This document shows positions 23,401-35,797 of a stretch of 64,000 nt of DNA, piece after piece. The notes under the pieces are model-generated. The model made no database searches. It was not told the DNA's origin and worked only from the letters and a program-made list of their open reading frames with translations. A program made the translations under genes and the position numbers. The number at the start of each line of letters is the position of its first letter. The stretch's first letter is position 1. Source of the DNA: Gymnogyps californianus (taxonomy: Eukaryota > Chordata > Aves > Accipitriformes > Cathartidae); the NCBI RefSeq assembly GCF_018139145.2, contig NC_059500.1, positions 53,748,663 to 53,812,662 of the forward strand, given 5' to 3'.

Positions 23401-25429
23401 TGGAGGCTCAGATGATCTTCAGCAGAGAGTCTTCTGGTCCCTATAAATGAAGCAAAGGCAGGAGAAGATAAGGAAAATTACCTAGTGACCCAAGACATTA
23501 TGAACTGCTATACAGAAGGGTTTTGGAAAGTTTGGCCATCAAGCTGTATTCACTGAAAGAGGATTATTTTCATAGGATTTCAAAGGATGAAAAACAATTT
23601 CTGCTGAAAATTATAGCTGCCTTCTCTGAAGTAGGCCAGCCTCACACCTGGCTGGGCAAATACAGTTTTGTTGGTTTACACTTGATATTATTATTTAATA
23701 TGCTCTATCCTTGATACATTCCTATATAATGTAAATATATATTAAAAAAAAACCAAACCAACAAAAAAACCCCTAAAACAGGACTTTGATTTCCTTTATC
23801 CTCCTATGTTGGCTTTTTTTTTCTCATTAAGTTCATATGCCTGAATGACAAAATAGTATCACAATAGGTCAGTGATAAGTCTAATTTGTAAACCAAATCG
23901 ATAGATTCCCATTTATTCATTTCTGTAGTCTGTGAATTAGGTAGAAAAGCAGGTTTTTCATTGATTTTTCAATTAATTATTTCTATCAGAATGAAACAAG
24001 CTCTAAAACTGCAAATCAAGCATCAAGAATAGCAGTTTATGGAACTGATAAAATCTTTTCAAGCCATGACTTGCTTTATCTTTTTACTATGACTTTGAAT
24101 TACTGTTTTGTTCTTCTGAATACATTTTTCAAAGAAAGATCAGTTGCTCATGATCTTTGGAAGTACTGCAATTACAAGCAATAATACTGATAGGCGTGGA
24201 CTGAGTAGGATGCATGTAATTATATAATGTCTATGCAACGAAGCGTCTTCACAAACAAAACTATGATAGCATTTATTATGTAAGGATACTTACCTATTGC
24301 AACTATATATCTATATGAGAATATGTAAAGCAGACTTCACAAATGCTATACCGTTCGTGCCTGCACATGTTTGGAATCCTCACCATAACAGTGAAGGATC
24401 ATCCAGTTTACAAGGGCACAAAGGACTCCGTAAACAACTAAGGTAAGAGTCAAATGCAGTATGTTTGATATTTTTCCCTCCTTCATTTGGTGAGCTGTGG
24501 TATTTGACCTGATCCCATAGCTCACTGCCTTTGACTGGAATAGTACACTCTCTCTTCCCTTACTCTCTGCTTTCGTGGTCTTGTCTTCCTTATGCTCTCT
24601 ATGAGTGAACTGAATTTTTTTTTCTTTTTAACTCGTTGAGTTTTCTGTTAGATCAATGACTTGGAGTCATTCCAAGGGGGAAAAAGGAGAGCCAGAACTG
24701 GCAATACATGGAAGGAAGGGGGAGTCATGGTGAAGACAAAAAGGAGAAGTGGGGGGAAAGCAGGACTGAGAGTCACCATTTTGGTAGCAGATGGCTTATC
24801 TTCTAGGCAGGGTCACAGTCCTTATGTCTTAAAGTACTTTGAAAAAGTGACAGTCACTGTGAGACCAGTGAACTTGCACAAACTGGTTTGAGAGCTTGAT
24901 CCAACAAGCTCTGCAGTTCTTAAGACTATGTCCAATGAGTTTGATTCAAGGCCTGTAGGAAAACTGAATCATGAGTCTAGGTACATGAAGTTCTTTAAGG
25001 CAATCAGATTCCTGTGTATATACAGAGTCCTCATTAACCCATTCCATGTCTGAGGCATGGATACCTTTTTATGCGAGGAAGCAAATGTCGATTTTCTGTA
25101 GAGACAGAAGAAGGAAGTATTGTCCTTACATGTTCTCGTTTTGTGGGTTTTTTTTAGGGAAGCTCTTCAAAATTACTTGAGTAGTTAAGACCTTAAAATA
25201 AAGTGCTAGAAGAGCACTTCTACCTACCTCCTAAATGAAAGATGGCGATAGTTACTGATGTGATCCAGGAAGTGGTGCTTGCAAGTTCATCGAAGTGCTG
25301 CTGGATTTCAACAAAGAACAGACCAAAAGTCTTGAGGACGGCAGCAGTGAGGCCCGTCACCATGAAGGCTGACACTACCACAACCCATCCATAGCCACCA
25401 TCTGGTGGATTGCTGTCTCTGGCCTGCAT
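17197..25429 (-). CDS. SLC16 family monocarboxylate transporter (whole gene span, 4 coding exons)
   Basis: Predicted 12-span plasma-membrane carrier of the major facilitator superfamily. Coding exons are 25429-25228, 21398-21255, 20126-19320 and 17420-17197. All introns are phase 1, and the join gives 1,377 bp and 458 residues, normal for the family. Family motif 1 is PPDGGYGW at residues 8-15, at the start of span 1. Motif 2 is YFSKKRALA near 133-141, after span 4. Lys33 sits where MCT1 has Lys38, and Asp286/Arg290 keep the spacing of MCT1 Asp302/Arg306 in span 8, so coupled transport is plausible. A hydrophilic loop, about 192-232, separates the two halves. No frameshift or stop interrupts it. 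The closest features I recall are in MCT7, MCT5 and MCT12/13 (for example ASAGEC after motif 2), but I cannot assign an ortholog or a substrate. The ATG at 25,429 precedes MQARDSN; upstream non-coding exons were not found. Confidence 0.93.
18956..19027. repeat. 36-bp tandem duplication in SLC16 intron
   Basis: Two adjacent 36-bp copies (18,956-18,991 and 18,992-19,027) differ at about two positions. The period is a multiple of three, so overlapping open frames stay open through both copies. It lies in the last intron of the SLC16 gene. Confidence 0.85.
19320..20126 (-). CDS. SLC16 large exon (spans 4-11)
   Basis: 807 bp, phase 1 at both ends, acceptor TGTTTTTCAG, donor GTAAGT. It encodes residues 116-385: span 4 with GLGISFSW, motif 2, spans 5-6, the central loop, and spans 7-11 including the Asp286-Phe-Ala-Gly-Arg290 element. 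A single large exon covering most of the spans is usual for SLC16 genes. Confidence 0.95.
21255..21398 (-). CDS. SLC16 second coding exon (spans 2-3)
   Basis: 144 bp, phase 1 at both ends, acceptor CCTGATCCAG, donor GTATGA. It encodes APVASSLCVRY, then the span-3 sequence VVITGGLLAFSGM, which corresponds to the V-M-L-G-G-L-L-A-S-x-G-M consensus of the family. Confidence 0.93.
22742..23170 (+). pseudogene. decayed coding-like relic in SLC16 intron (charged, coiled-coil-like)
   Basis: On the plus strand, opposite to the host gene, about 110 codons read as a highly charged, coiled-coil-like protein, but with two in-frame stops (22,861-22,866 and 22,966-22,971 regions) and one frameshift near 22,905. 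Readable pieces include EESYVYDEQKKRK, LEQKYYQKAILL and KLATELEMEKIARI; a further shifted piece follows to about 23,170. Absence of splice sites between the pieces suggests an intronless retrocopy or a DNA-transposon-derived ORF. The parent is not recognised. A purine-rich stretch can mimic this, so confidence is limited. Confidence 0.4.
25228..25429 (-). CDS. SLC16 first coding exon (N-terminus and span 1)
   Basis: 202 bp starting at ATG 25,429-25,427 and ending in phase 1 before donor GTAGGT. It encodes a short cytosolic N-terminus, the PPDGGYGW motif, span 1 with Lys33, and FFVEIQQHFD, the conserved loop after span 1. The only ATG in frame near the motif is the one chosen. Confidence 0.93.
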
Positions 25430-28400
25430 CTTTTCTAATTCTCAGATCTTCTCTCAGTTTTTTTTCCTGAGGTGGTAGTGATGGTGGTGAGGTTTTTTAA
25501 CAGATCTGCAAATTAGTAGAAGGCTCAGTGTTAAAGAAATGAATTAAAAGATTCTAGGAATGGCTTACACAAGTAATTACCAAGTGAAAATACAATTTGC
25601 ATTTCAGTGGTTCAATTGAAAATATTACCAGGGAAACAGATGCCCCAGGAGACAGAAGGCAGAGTAGAAAGTAAACAAAGAAAGTAAAAAAATAAAGAAA
25701 GGAAAAATATTCAGGTAAGGAGGGCAGAAAAAAAGAAGCATACAGATGTGAAAATAGGAGAGAAGACGATGGGAAAAAAGATGACGCAGGCACTAAGATT
25801 TTCAAAGATAGGCCCAGGATCCTACCCATTCTAGTAACTTCAAGAACCTTATCCCACCCACTGTTCAAACAAATACATTATTGGTTTTCATTGGTATTCA
25901 AACCAATACACCAATACATTATAGTAAACAATTAGAAAATTAAATGCCTGACAGGATACCATACTTTCTAACATTCTCTGGGCATTGCAATAAACTTCAC
26001 GAACTTCAAAGCCATCAAGGCCGTTGTTTGTACCCATCAGCCTCTTGTCATAATTGTGTGTATGGATAAACAATAATGATATTTGCTAAGTTGTTCCTAT
26101 GAGTGGTATCACTAGTGTGACAGAATAAGAGGCAGAAAAAAAGAAAAGATTCCTAACCTTAAAAGGGCAGGAAATCTGTCAGTTTCAATCTTCTGGGTAT
26201 CCATGTAAATGGAAATAAATGGAAACTACTTCACTTATCTGGAAGTCTGAACCTAGTGGACTTTCCATTCCTGAAATGGCAGCCTCTCAAAGAAAGATTT
26301 CACCTTCCATTTGGCAAATACCAAAATGACATTTAAAAACAAAAGAATTCAAGTTGAAGGTATTGACTATGGGATCCTCTCAACTTTGATACTGTCTATT
26401 TAATCATTGCATAAGTTCCAGGAATACTGCAAAACTGTTTCTTCTGTTTGTGCTTTGTCTCTAAAGTCCCATGTGAAGTGGCAACTTTGACTAAAGAGTG
26501 GCAATGTACAAACGTAATACTAACTCTTGCTGTTGTTGTAAGCAATACTCTAATTCAGAACCATGACAATAATTTCATAGTAATTCCAGTGGCAATAGGT
26601 CTTCTCCCTGTGTAAACAGGACGTGCGTAATCTTGAAAATAGTATTCAGCATGAAACTGGGTGTTACTCTGGTCTCTGAGGAGTGTTATTAGGGAACCAG
26701 TATTAGATAGGGTACTGGACATCTGAACACTACCTGTATACTGTGAAACTTTGGAGCTCCCTGCCATATAATACTATGGATACTAAAACTTTACACAGAA
26801 ATACTAGATAAATCTCTGCTGTACAAAACTATTGAGGATTACCAAATGTTAAAAATGGTCCCTGGCTCAGGAAGTCTCCAAGCTGCAAGTAGTCAGAAAC
26901 TTGGAAGTATCACTTCATGCTTAGTCTACTCTTAAAGATCCCCTTTTGGCCTGAACCAATATAGTCGTTTTTGTAGTGTGAGTAACTTGCAAGGAACACT
27001 GCGTAAGAATTTTAGGGTCCTCAACATTTGAGCATTTATAAACATTCATGGCTCCAGCACTGCAAAGCATTTTTGCCAAAATGGGGCACATGCTTGCTTG
27101 TGAAGACATCTTAATAGGCAAGCACATCTTGTTAAACACATAACTGAAAAAGAGTATTTCCCCTTAGAAGTTTTGTGACAAACTTGGAGTAATCATGCAG
27201 TGCACGAAGGACATAGGATCTGGCTGAAGGAGGGAAACATTCCTACTTTTTTCTTGTTTCTTCATGGACACTAAATTCTGAGTGGGCATGTTGTACAAAA
27301 TGCAGGAGACCAAAAAAGACATGGCACAGGAAGCAGTTTGTTCTAAGAGGGAGTATGTGAGCTAAAGATAGCTAAAAATGTACTATACTTACATTTATCT
27401 TCCCTGTGTGCAGCTGGGAAAGATGCGCGTTAAGGGAATCCATACCACTAGAAGCCATCCAAAGGCATGCAGCAGTCATTAGTCCTGTGATTTGCTCCAC
27501 TGTGGTACATGATCTCAGGAGGACCTAAAACACTACAGCAGGGTGGCAGAAAGAAGCCATCAGAGCCTTGTAAGGATCAGGAGCAAAATTGTTCTGCTGC
27601 CATGTGTCTGGCTCAAACTTCGGACTAACATGTGGCATTGGACACATTTGCGTGACAGACATAACCAGACAGTTTAATCAGTTGCACAAGGTCTCAGACA
27701 ACATCCTGAAAATCTTAAAACTCAGCCACGAGAGAGAGGAATGCCTTGTGGTTGAGGTCTATATGAAGGAATCTGGTTTTCATTCCCACAGTTTCTGGGT
27801 GACCTTGAGCAAGTTGTTTGACCTTGCTATGCCTCCATTTTCTCAGTCGTCAAATGCAGCTAATACTTTCAAAGGTCATGAATTTTGTGAGGTTGAAAAC
27901 ATTAATACTTGTATTAGTGCTCAGATACCATAAGAAAATACAGAAACTAGATCAAGCTGTAGCCATGTCTTCTTATATTGCTGGGCTCAAGTGGCATGGT
28001 CATAAATTGTTTTGAGGCACTGAAGAACATAAAAAAGGAGCAACACTCAGGCTAAACAAGCCTGCCTACGCAGAGTGATACTGATATTACTGCACTCTGC
28101 ATGGACACGCCTGGGCAAGGGATTATGATTTCTGCCGCAAGACAGATGGAAGAAATCCTGCTACTTACCAGGCAGCACCCAGACTAAAACAGGCATGATA
28201 AAATCTACTACTTCCTGACACCACCCAGCACTCTTCACCTTCATTAGGCAAACTCTGCCCTAGGAGGAGTATAAATCAGGCCCTACTGCTCAGGAGACTT
28301 AAATGAACAGTCTTTTTCCTGACCACAAATGTATCTTTTATGTCACAGCTCAGACGGTCTCTTTTAATGATCACAGTGTGACATACAACTCCAAAATGAA

Positions 28401-31400
28401 ATTACTATTTCAGTTGTGTGATTAATTAATGAGGTAGTTATCTCCCAGGAGCCCTACAGATTTGAAAGCAGTGCAGCTACATACTGCAGGGAATTGCTGG
28501 AATGCCTGAGCAGAGTAGAAGAAAGCATAGATGTTGCAATGGGTGGACGTGTTGTTTCTGACACCATGCTCTGCTTTCCTCTCTCCTTCACTTGCAAGTG
28601 AAAGTTTACTACAAGCATGTAATTGAGAAAAAACTAAGCTGAAAAAACACCCAGGATCTCTTTTTGCTCTTAGCTATTGAGTAATAGTAAACGGTAAGGT
28701 TTTCATGTCTTCACTTTCTCCTCTTGCCCCTGAAACTAACCTCTTAAAAGAAAGGAGGAAAAACCTGTAGGAAAACTGCCCTTTCTGTTGTGCTTGGCCA
28801 TACACAAGATCCCTCAAAGAATGTAAAGCCATGCCTGGAAGCACTAGCATTCTGCCTAGCTTCCCACTGCCTCCTACCTCCAAGCTTTCCCATGGCAGCT
28901 GGAATGGATGCCCTGTGAGACAGGGGTTTCAATCAGGAAAGCCATAATGCTGTCGTCTGTGCTTGGTGTGTGCATCAGCAAGAGCAGACAGCTCTGCCAG
29001 TAGTATCATTCCCCTTATGGTGAAATTTGCCAGCAAGAAGAACGTGCAGGCAAAAGTGCAACCTTTATCTTTGCAGCTGGATAGCTACACGGGCACTTTC
29101 TATGGCACTGGGGGTGTTTCTCTATTCATGCTCTACAAGTTCTCCAAGCTACTTCTGCTTTTATTCATGTCAATGATTCAGAAGTTTATCAGACAATAAT
29201 AAAAAAAATTATATAAAGCTTGCCTGTCTGCTTGCATTTTAGGGTGCCATATAAACTTGTGAAGACTGATACTTGTGTTACTTGGTTATCTTGTGTTTCA
29301 TGTTCTAATTTGCTTTTTACAGAAAAGCAAATGCGTTTAATATATTTGCTGCACATTGCAGAACAACTTGGTGATAGAATCAAGAAAAGACTGTTGTTGC
29401 CGTGAATTCTAGTCTTCTTGTTTTCATGCAAATCGTACATAAAGCTCCCCAAATAACTGTATTCACTCTCTCTTAGAGGCTGGGTAGACTCCCTGTGAGC
29501 TGGTGATACTTAGCACTTTGCAGAAACAGGTTCCCCAAGAAGATAAAAAAGGCAAGTATTAAGTTTTTCCATGCTTAGATGAAGAAGCGTGACTTGTTAG
29601 TGGGGGTTTGGCTTGGGTTTCCAGTACAAGCATGGTACTTTACCTTGGATTTGGACTTACCAAAAAAAAAAGAAAAAGAAGAAAAACACACTTGATGTAC
29701 ACAAAGGCAAAACTACTTTTACCAAAGGCTGATACTGGGACAGGACCACCAACTAGACTACCTTGAAGTAGGACCTATTCAGCAAAATCAACTACATAAA
29801 ACTAAATACAAAGTAGATCTTTAATAAATTGACAACAGATTAACTAATATAACCTTGTTTTAATTGTTGTATTAGAAGAAAGATGGAAAGAAACATGGAA
29901 ATAAATTATAATTTATGCTGAAACTTCCTTCACACATGTGCCTTTGTACGCAGCCAGCCAACAGGTACTTACTGTTTGTCACACTCAGATACCTTCTGGT
30001 CTTCATCTAACACTCAGACTGGCTCTACTGATGCTCTCATACCACCACAGCTTCAAATACAATAGAGCCGTGCTAGTTACTGCTCTTCAGACACAAATTC
30101 AAGAGCACCTCTTAATAAAATTCTCCTTTCTAACTTCATTAACATCATTTTAGTAAGATCCAGTCTAATGAATATGATGTATAACACAATTTACTGACAA
30201 AGCATATCAGGATGGAAAAGAGGGGCTGAATGCTCTGAGCAGCCAGTTTCAAGTAACAAAAATAAAGTACAGCATAAAGAAATTACCTTATTCAGGTAAC
30301 CCAGGCTTGTATGGGATATGAAGCTCTTCCTTCACCTTCCAGTCGTATGTAAGTTCTTGAGTTGTGCTGCAAACCACCAGGTCATCTTACTCATTGTTCC
30401 TTGTATGCACAGTCTCTCTGAACAAACCAATCTCATTCAGGATGTGTAAGCCATCAGATTTTATAAGAATCCCTCCCCACCCCCAAAAGTCATTTGACTC
30501 CACCTACACTCAGAAAAACAAAGTTCTGTCCTGACTAGAGATCAGAGAAAGCAAAATCAGGGATGGGTGGAGGGAACAAGAGAAGGAAGGCAAATTCTGC
30601 ACTGTACTTGTACTAGACTTGGACTGCTGTCCACAGTTTTTATTGAACTCAACTATTGGGCCAACCAGAAAGTTCAGATGTGTCAGCCGACCTCAAGCTC
30701 CCCGGTGTTCTGGGGCAGTTACTGCCGATGTTTGTTCAAATATGAAATTCATTTGTGGCTTCTGTATGATTGTGCTGTTGGGTAGATGTTGGCTACAGCT
30801 GAGCATCACATAGCCTGCAGCAACTACAGAAATGATAGGAAGCTTGAATATGCTCTCCAGCTCCTGAGCCTGCAACATGGATGGTCAGAACCTTTCACGG
30901 TATCAGAGCAGTCCCTTTTGTTCTGTGATTTGTTTTTTTAAGGGCCCCCCAATTCCTTATATATTGCTGGATTTCGTAAAGCTTTTATCTCCCAGCTTTC
31001 ACTGCTACTTTATTGTAACTGATTCTGTGTTTCCTAAAAATTTGCCTTGCACTAAGGTCGTGGTGGCTATAGCCTGCTATTGTAATAGTTGGGAGGGGAG
31101 GGTGGGTTGTTGCAGTAGCTTGTCGCTTTTTGTAATCCTTTTATTTACATGCTTGTGTGCTTACCTTATGACTTGATCAGTAATCTGTGTAGTTTGTGTG
31201 TGCTACACGGAAGTATGAACGTACAGATTGGTCAGTTGACTTGCATAACTAAGAAACAGATATATTTCATATTTTTTGGCATTTTTGAAGTGGGAAGTCA
31301 GCAAGTTTATGTGGTGACATTCTAATTTTCTTTCACTGGGAGGATGCTCTTGGACTGTTTTGTAGGGAGGGAGAAGTCAAAAGCATGGCAAAGAAAAATT

Positions 31401-32650
31401 ATGGGGTAGTTTTTGAAGTGTATTTAAGTGTGCACTGCTGACAGAAAAGTTGCTGCCATCCCTTCTTCACCTTCCTGCTACCATGTGGGCTTTTATGCGG
31501 TGAACCAGACTGGTGAACTGACCCAGCTGGGCAAAACACTATGCTGGGGCAGTTCCTCAATTCAGAGAAATTAATTGTGTGCCTTCACAATGCAGAAGGC
31601 AGAAAAAAGTAGCCAGGAAGGAAACTTGGCAGATGGGGCTGCTTAATCCAGAGGAGAAATTCACATGGCAATTGTAGCACAATTAGTACATTCACACACC
31701 CCGTGAAGCTGTGAGCCTAGAAACTCTGCCTTATAGACAAGGAAAGGTAGGTGACACCAGTGGTGCCAATGAAGAACGATAACTGAATTGTGGACTTACT
31801 GTAAGACAATGTTTCAGAGTACCTTGTCAGCAGTGACACTGCTCATGTCTCCCTTCTTCATTCCTCCCCACGCTGGAGGGAGTTATGTGCTATGTTGCTG
31901 CACAGCTTCTGTCTGAGAAACCTGGGAGGCCATGAGCTGAAAGATGTCTTTATGCTGGATTTTCTTACACCCTGATATATATAAACTGGATCCGTAGGAC
32001 TGGTTCTTTCACAGGCTTATTTTCCCTCCTAACTCTGTAAGCCTGCGTTACCTTCTGGAGCCCCCCTGTGAAAAAAATAAACTGTGTAGCAATTGCATGT
32101 GCATAGATGGATGACCCTAAGCTATATTGTCCAGACAGATATGCATATGACAGTGACCGTCATAAACAAGACTACATTTCTTACAGAGTTAGAGCTGTAA
32201 ACCAGATGGAGACAAACAGCAATCCAAACGGATTTTGTTGATCATAGCAGAGATGATAGCTTATGATTTTGGCCTTTTGTCCTCTTCCTGTGCCACTCAA
32301 TGGAAAGCAAAAGACAATTCTTCATATGCCCACTGCAGACCTATGGAGGGTTTCGAAGTCTGTTTTGCCAGTTGCACTGAACTTCTGTTCAGTCCATTAG
32401 AAAATATGGCAATGTAGAAAATGAGGTATAATGGATAGCCTAGTGAATGAGGAAGAATAGCTGCTTGAAACTGCCAAGCCTAGGTACTACTAAATAAGCA
32501 TATGCCATGTAATCAAAATGAGAAGATTTCCATTAATAGTTTGTATCCATTTTTTTGTATCCATTTTAAATGCATGAGATGTGTGAGTACTTAGGAATCA
32601 GACAGTAAGCCAGCAGTCAGATGAGAAGAAGCCTTTAAAGATTAACAACC
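25430..32650. other. intergenic region upstream of the SLC16 gene, nothing recognised
   Basis: No exon of a known protein was seen on either strand. The SLC16 promoter and any non-coding first exons must lie here. A-rich runs occur near 29,660-29,690, and a TATA-like GTATAAAT lies near 28,269, but nothing downstream supports a gene. Open frames of 60-115 codons look random. Confidence 0.5.
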
Positions 32651-33243
32651 TGTCGTGGTTTAACCCCAGCCAGCAACTAAGCACCATGAAGCCGCTTCCC
32701 CCTCCCTCCTCCCAGTGGGGTGGAGAGGAGGAAGAAAAAAAAGGTAAAACTTGTGGATTGAGATAAGAACAGTCTAATAACTAAAGTAAAATAAAACATA
32801 CTACTAACTAAGAATAATAAGAATAATAATTGTAATGAAAAGGGATATAACAAAAAAAAAGAGAAATAAAACCCAAGAAAGGACAAGTGATGCACAGTGC
32901 AATTGCTCACCACCCACTGACCAATGCCAGAGCAGCGACCCGCCCCTCCCGGCCAACACCCCCCCATTTATATACTGGGCATGACATTCTATGGTATGGA
33001 ATATCCCTTTGGCTAGTTCGGGTCAGCTGTCCTGGCTATGCTCCCTCCCAGCTTCTTGCACACCTGCTTGCTGGCAGAGCATGGGAAACTGAAAAGTCCT
33101 TAACCTAGGATAAGCGCTACTTAGCAACATGTAAAACATCAGTGTGTTATCAACATCATTCTCACACTAAATCCAAAACACAGCACTGTACCAGCTACTA
33201 GGAAGAAAATTAACTCTATCCCAGCCAAAACCAAGACGCAACC
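32646..33243 (-). mobile_element. solo LTR of an endogenous retrovirus, with 5-bp target duplication
   Basis: A 588-bp LTR at 32,651-33,238 in minus orientation, flanked by the direct repeat CAACC (32,646-32,650 and 33,239-33,243). Read on the minus strand it begins with a mutated CG in place of TG and ends ACGACA. It holds a TATATAAAT box at 32,966-32,974. A 5-bp duplication with TG..CA ends fits class III (ERVL-like) elements. No internal retroviral gene is present, so it arose by recombination between LTRs. It is homologous over its whole length to the LTR at 35,803-36,389. Confidence 0.93.
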
Positions 33244-35797
33244 TCAAAGGTTTTTCTTGTATCTGGTAAAATATACGGGACAAGAGCAGTATTCTTTGTA
33301 GTAAAGAGTTTTGCAAAGACTTCCGTGCTATCTTGAGTTCATTATTCATGAAGAATTTCTCATTATTCCAGTACTGTGTCATTTTTTAGTCACAGAAGTT
33401 CAAGTCTATAGACAAAATAATGATTTCTGGAATAGTTCATGGTCAGTCCATCAGATTATTTTTTAATATTATATTCACTTAAATTATTGGAGATTATGTG
33501 CAAAGGAATATTGTCATGGCCTGTCATGACTGTGGCTTAAAACCAGAATGGTCTTATTGATAGTAGACTGAATGTTCACTTTCTACAGTCCTTCCTACTA
33601 CATACATTTAATCTTTAGTCATATCATTTAGTTTGGGTTATCCAGAACTACTATTATGAATTATTACCGTAGCAGCTTTTGCTCAGCTGATCAGGCTAAA
33701 ATATTATTTTCACAATTTTCTGTCAACATATGGAATCTTTATGCTATACCTGCAGCTTTGTACAGTACTTCTCCCTAATCATCTGTTGGTTTTCTCCACA
33801 TTTTACATTTCAAAATTAAATCTAAGCCTCTCTCATTTCTCCTTAAGAAGTAAGAAAAAAATGTAGACTGCACTTCTATAAGTACTACTTACATTATTTC
33901 TTGTTTAGCATTTAAGCGTTTTAGAATATTCTTAAGAGAGCTTTCAGGTTTCCATTCAAATATGGAGAAAACAGTTTATTCCAGGTGGCAAAAAGTCACT
34001 TCTGTTCAGATCTAGTTTGTCAGTTCCGCTTTCACTAAGTCCAAGAGCTAGCTTCCACTTTAAGTGCTTGAGTAAGCACAAAATATGTTCATAGGTAGAC
34101 TGCTACGTGAAATATTTGGTGTGAAGTGAAATGAGAATCTGTCTGGAACATCCGTACTTCAGAGAATAACAGTGATTCATGATTAGGAAGAGATTATGCT
34201 TAAATTCTGTCCAATCAAGTCACAAAGAATTATTTAACCACTCAGGAGTTAGCTGTGTCTTGGCTTTTACTATTAGGCTTGTAGAACAAAATTTGCAATG
34301 GTTTAAACAGAGGCTGGCTATACATGCTTTTCGAAATGCCTTTTTCTCAATAATCTCAAAACTGAAATTAGTGACTGTGTTCTCTGCTGCTGTAAATGGT
34401 TTCAGCTCCATTGATTCCAAAGTTATTTCACCCCTTTCACCACCAGAGAATTTCTTCACTGATTTCTCAATTGGAACAGGGCTGCTTTTGAAGAAGATAC
34501 AATATATCTATCTATTGGCTGTTTATTGTTATTGTAGTGTATATATAACATGTGGGAAACAAGTCTCTGGAGTGTAGTTCTTATTTAAATAAACTGCACA
34601 AATGTAAAAGGCCATCCTGCCATAAATACACACAGAGCCTGGCAAAGTCTCCTAGCAGTCAGCTGTGCTCAGGTGGAAGGACAGATAGCTTATGGAACCA
34701 TGCCTCCTGCATTCAGCAGTCCTTGGTGGTGATCATGTTTGTCCCTCTACCTGGAACTACGAGCTCTTATCACATACACACTCTTCTTTTTTTACTGACC
34801 AAAGCTTTCTGAGAGCATTATATAAACAGATAGTAAGCCAAGATAAAATATTGCCAGGTCACATGATTTCTCAACTGAGAGAATATTTATCAAAATGACT
34901 GAATCAACATGACTGTATCTTTGGTTTGTGGTGTTAAATGATTGCTGACGTAATATGGGTAGCCTGAACATGAATTGTCTGAGAACTGTGTGTAGGGGAG
35001 ATGTTAGCATGGGAAAGGATTGGGAAACTATTATGGAAGAAATAAACAGGCTGACATTACTGCCAAAAGAGCTGACATGGTATGCTAAACCAAACTGGGT
35101 AAGAAATGTAAGTAAGTGTGGAGAGACTTGAGGTCTTGAAGGCGAAAAAGAGATTAATCTTGATGTGATGAGAGAAGGAGAACCAGGGAGGTGATACGGT
35201 TGCATAAAGTTGTTAGGCTGATGAAGGAGGTGATTTCTGTGCTAGTGTTGTGTGGAGATAGGATAGCTGGCAGTGATAGCTGGCAGGTATCGGAGGGGCT
35301 AAAGAGCAGAAAGAGGTAGCAATCAAGCGATTGAGTGATTAGAGTTTGGCAGAAGCTGTCAGACTGTACAAGGTGAGATATTTAACAGATAAAGGAAGAA
35401 TAAATGGCTTATATTTGGACTGGGTTCCGGTTATCCTGTTATCAGCTTAACTAATTATTACTAGTTTAAGATTGACTGAAACTTTCCAGGCTGGGAGCAA
35501 AAGAAGAAAAAGCCTTCTGTCCTGAAATCACAGCACGGGGTGCTGATTGCCCCCCTCCTGTCCCTCCAGGGTAACATCAAGCTCTGGCCTCCCTTTAATA
35601 ACAAAGGGAATGCTGAGCCTGCATGGAAAAGGGGGCCGAGTATCCACAGGGAAGAGGGTGACATAGAGCCTGAACTGGCTGCGGAGGGTATGTCTATCTG
35701 AAGAAAGGTTGTTTGTTTTGGTTTTTGACAAGCAATAATCTGTTAATTTTCTCTATGTAATTATTGGTTATGATTACAGCTCCCCTTACAAAATAAC
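33244..35797. other. spacer between two inverted LTRs, nothing recognised
   Basis: About 2.55 kb of unique-looking, AT-rich DNA. It has no gag, pol or env similarity that I can see and no exon. An open frame of 132 codons at 34,179-34,577 has no supporting signals. Confidence 0.5.

Noticed and set aside
34179..34577. 132-codon open frame between the LTRs
   Set aside because: AT-rich, random-looking composition and no similarity to gag, pol, env or any known protein.
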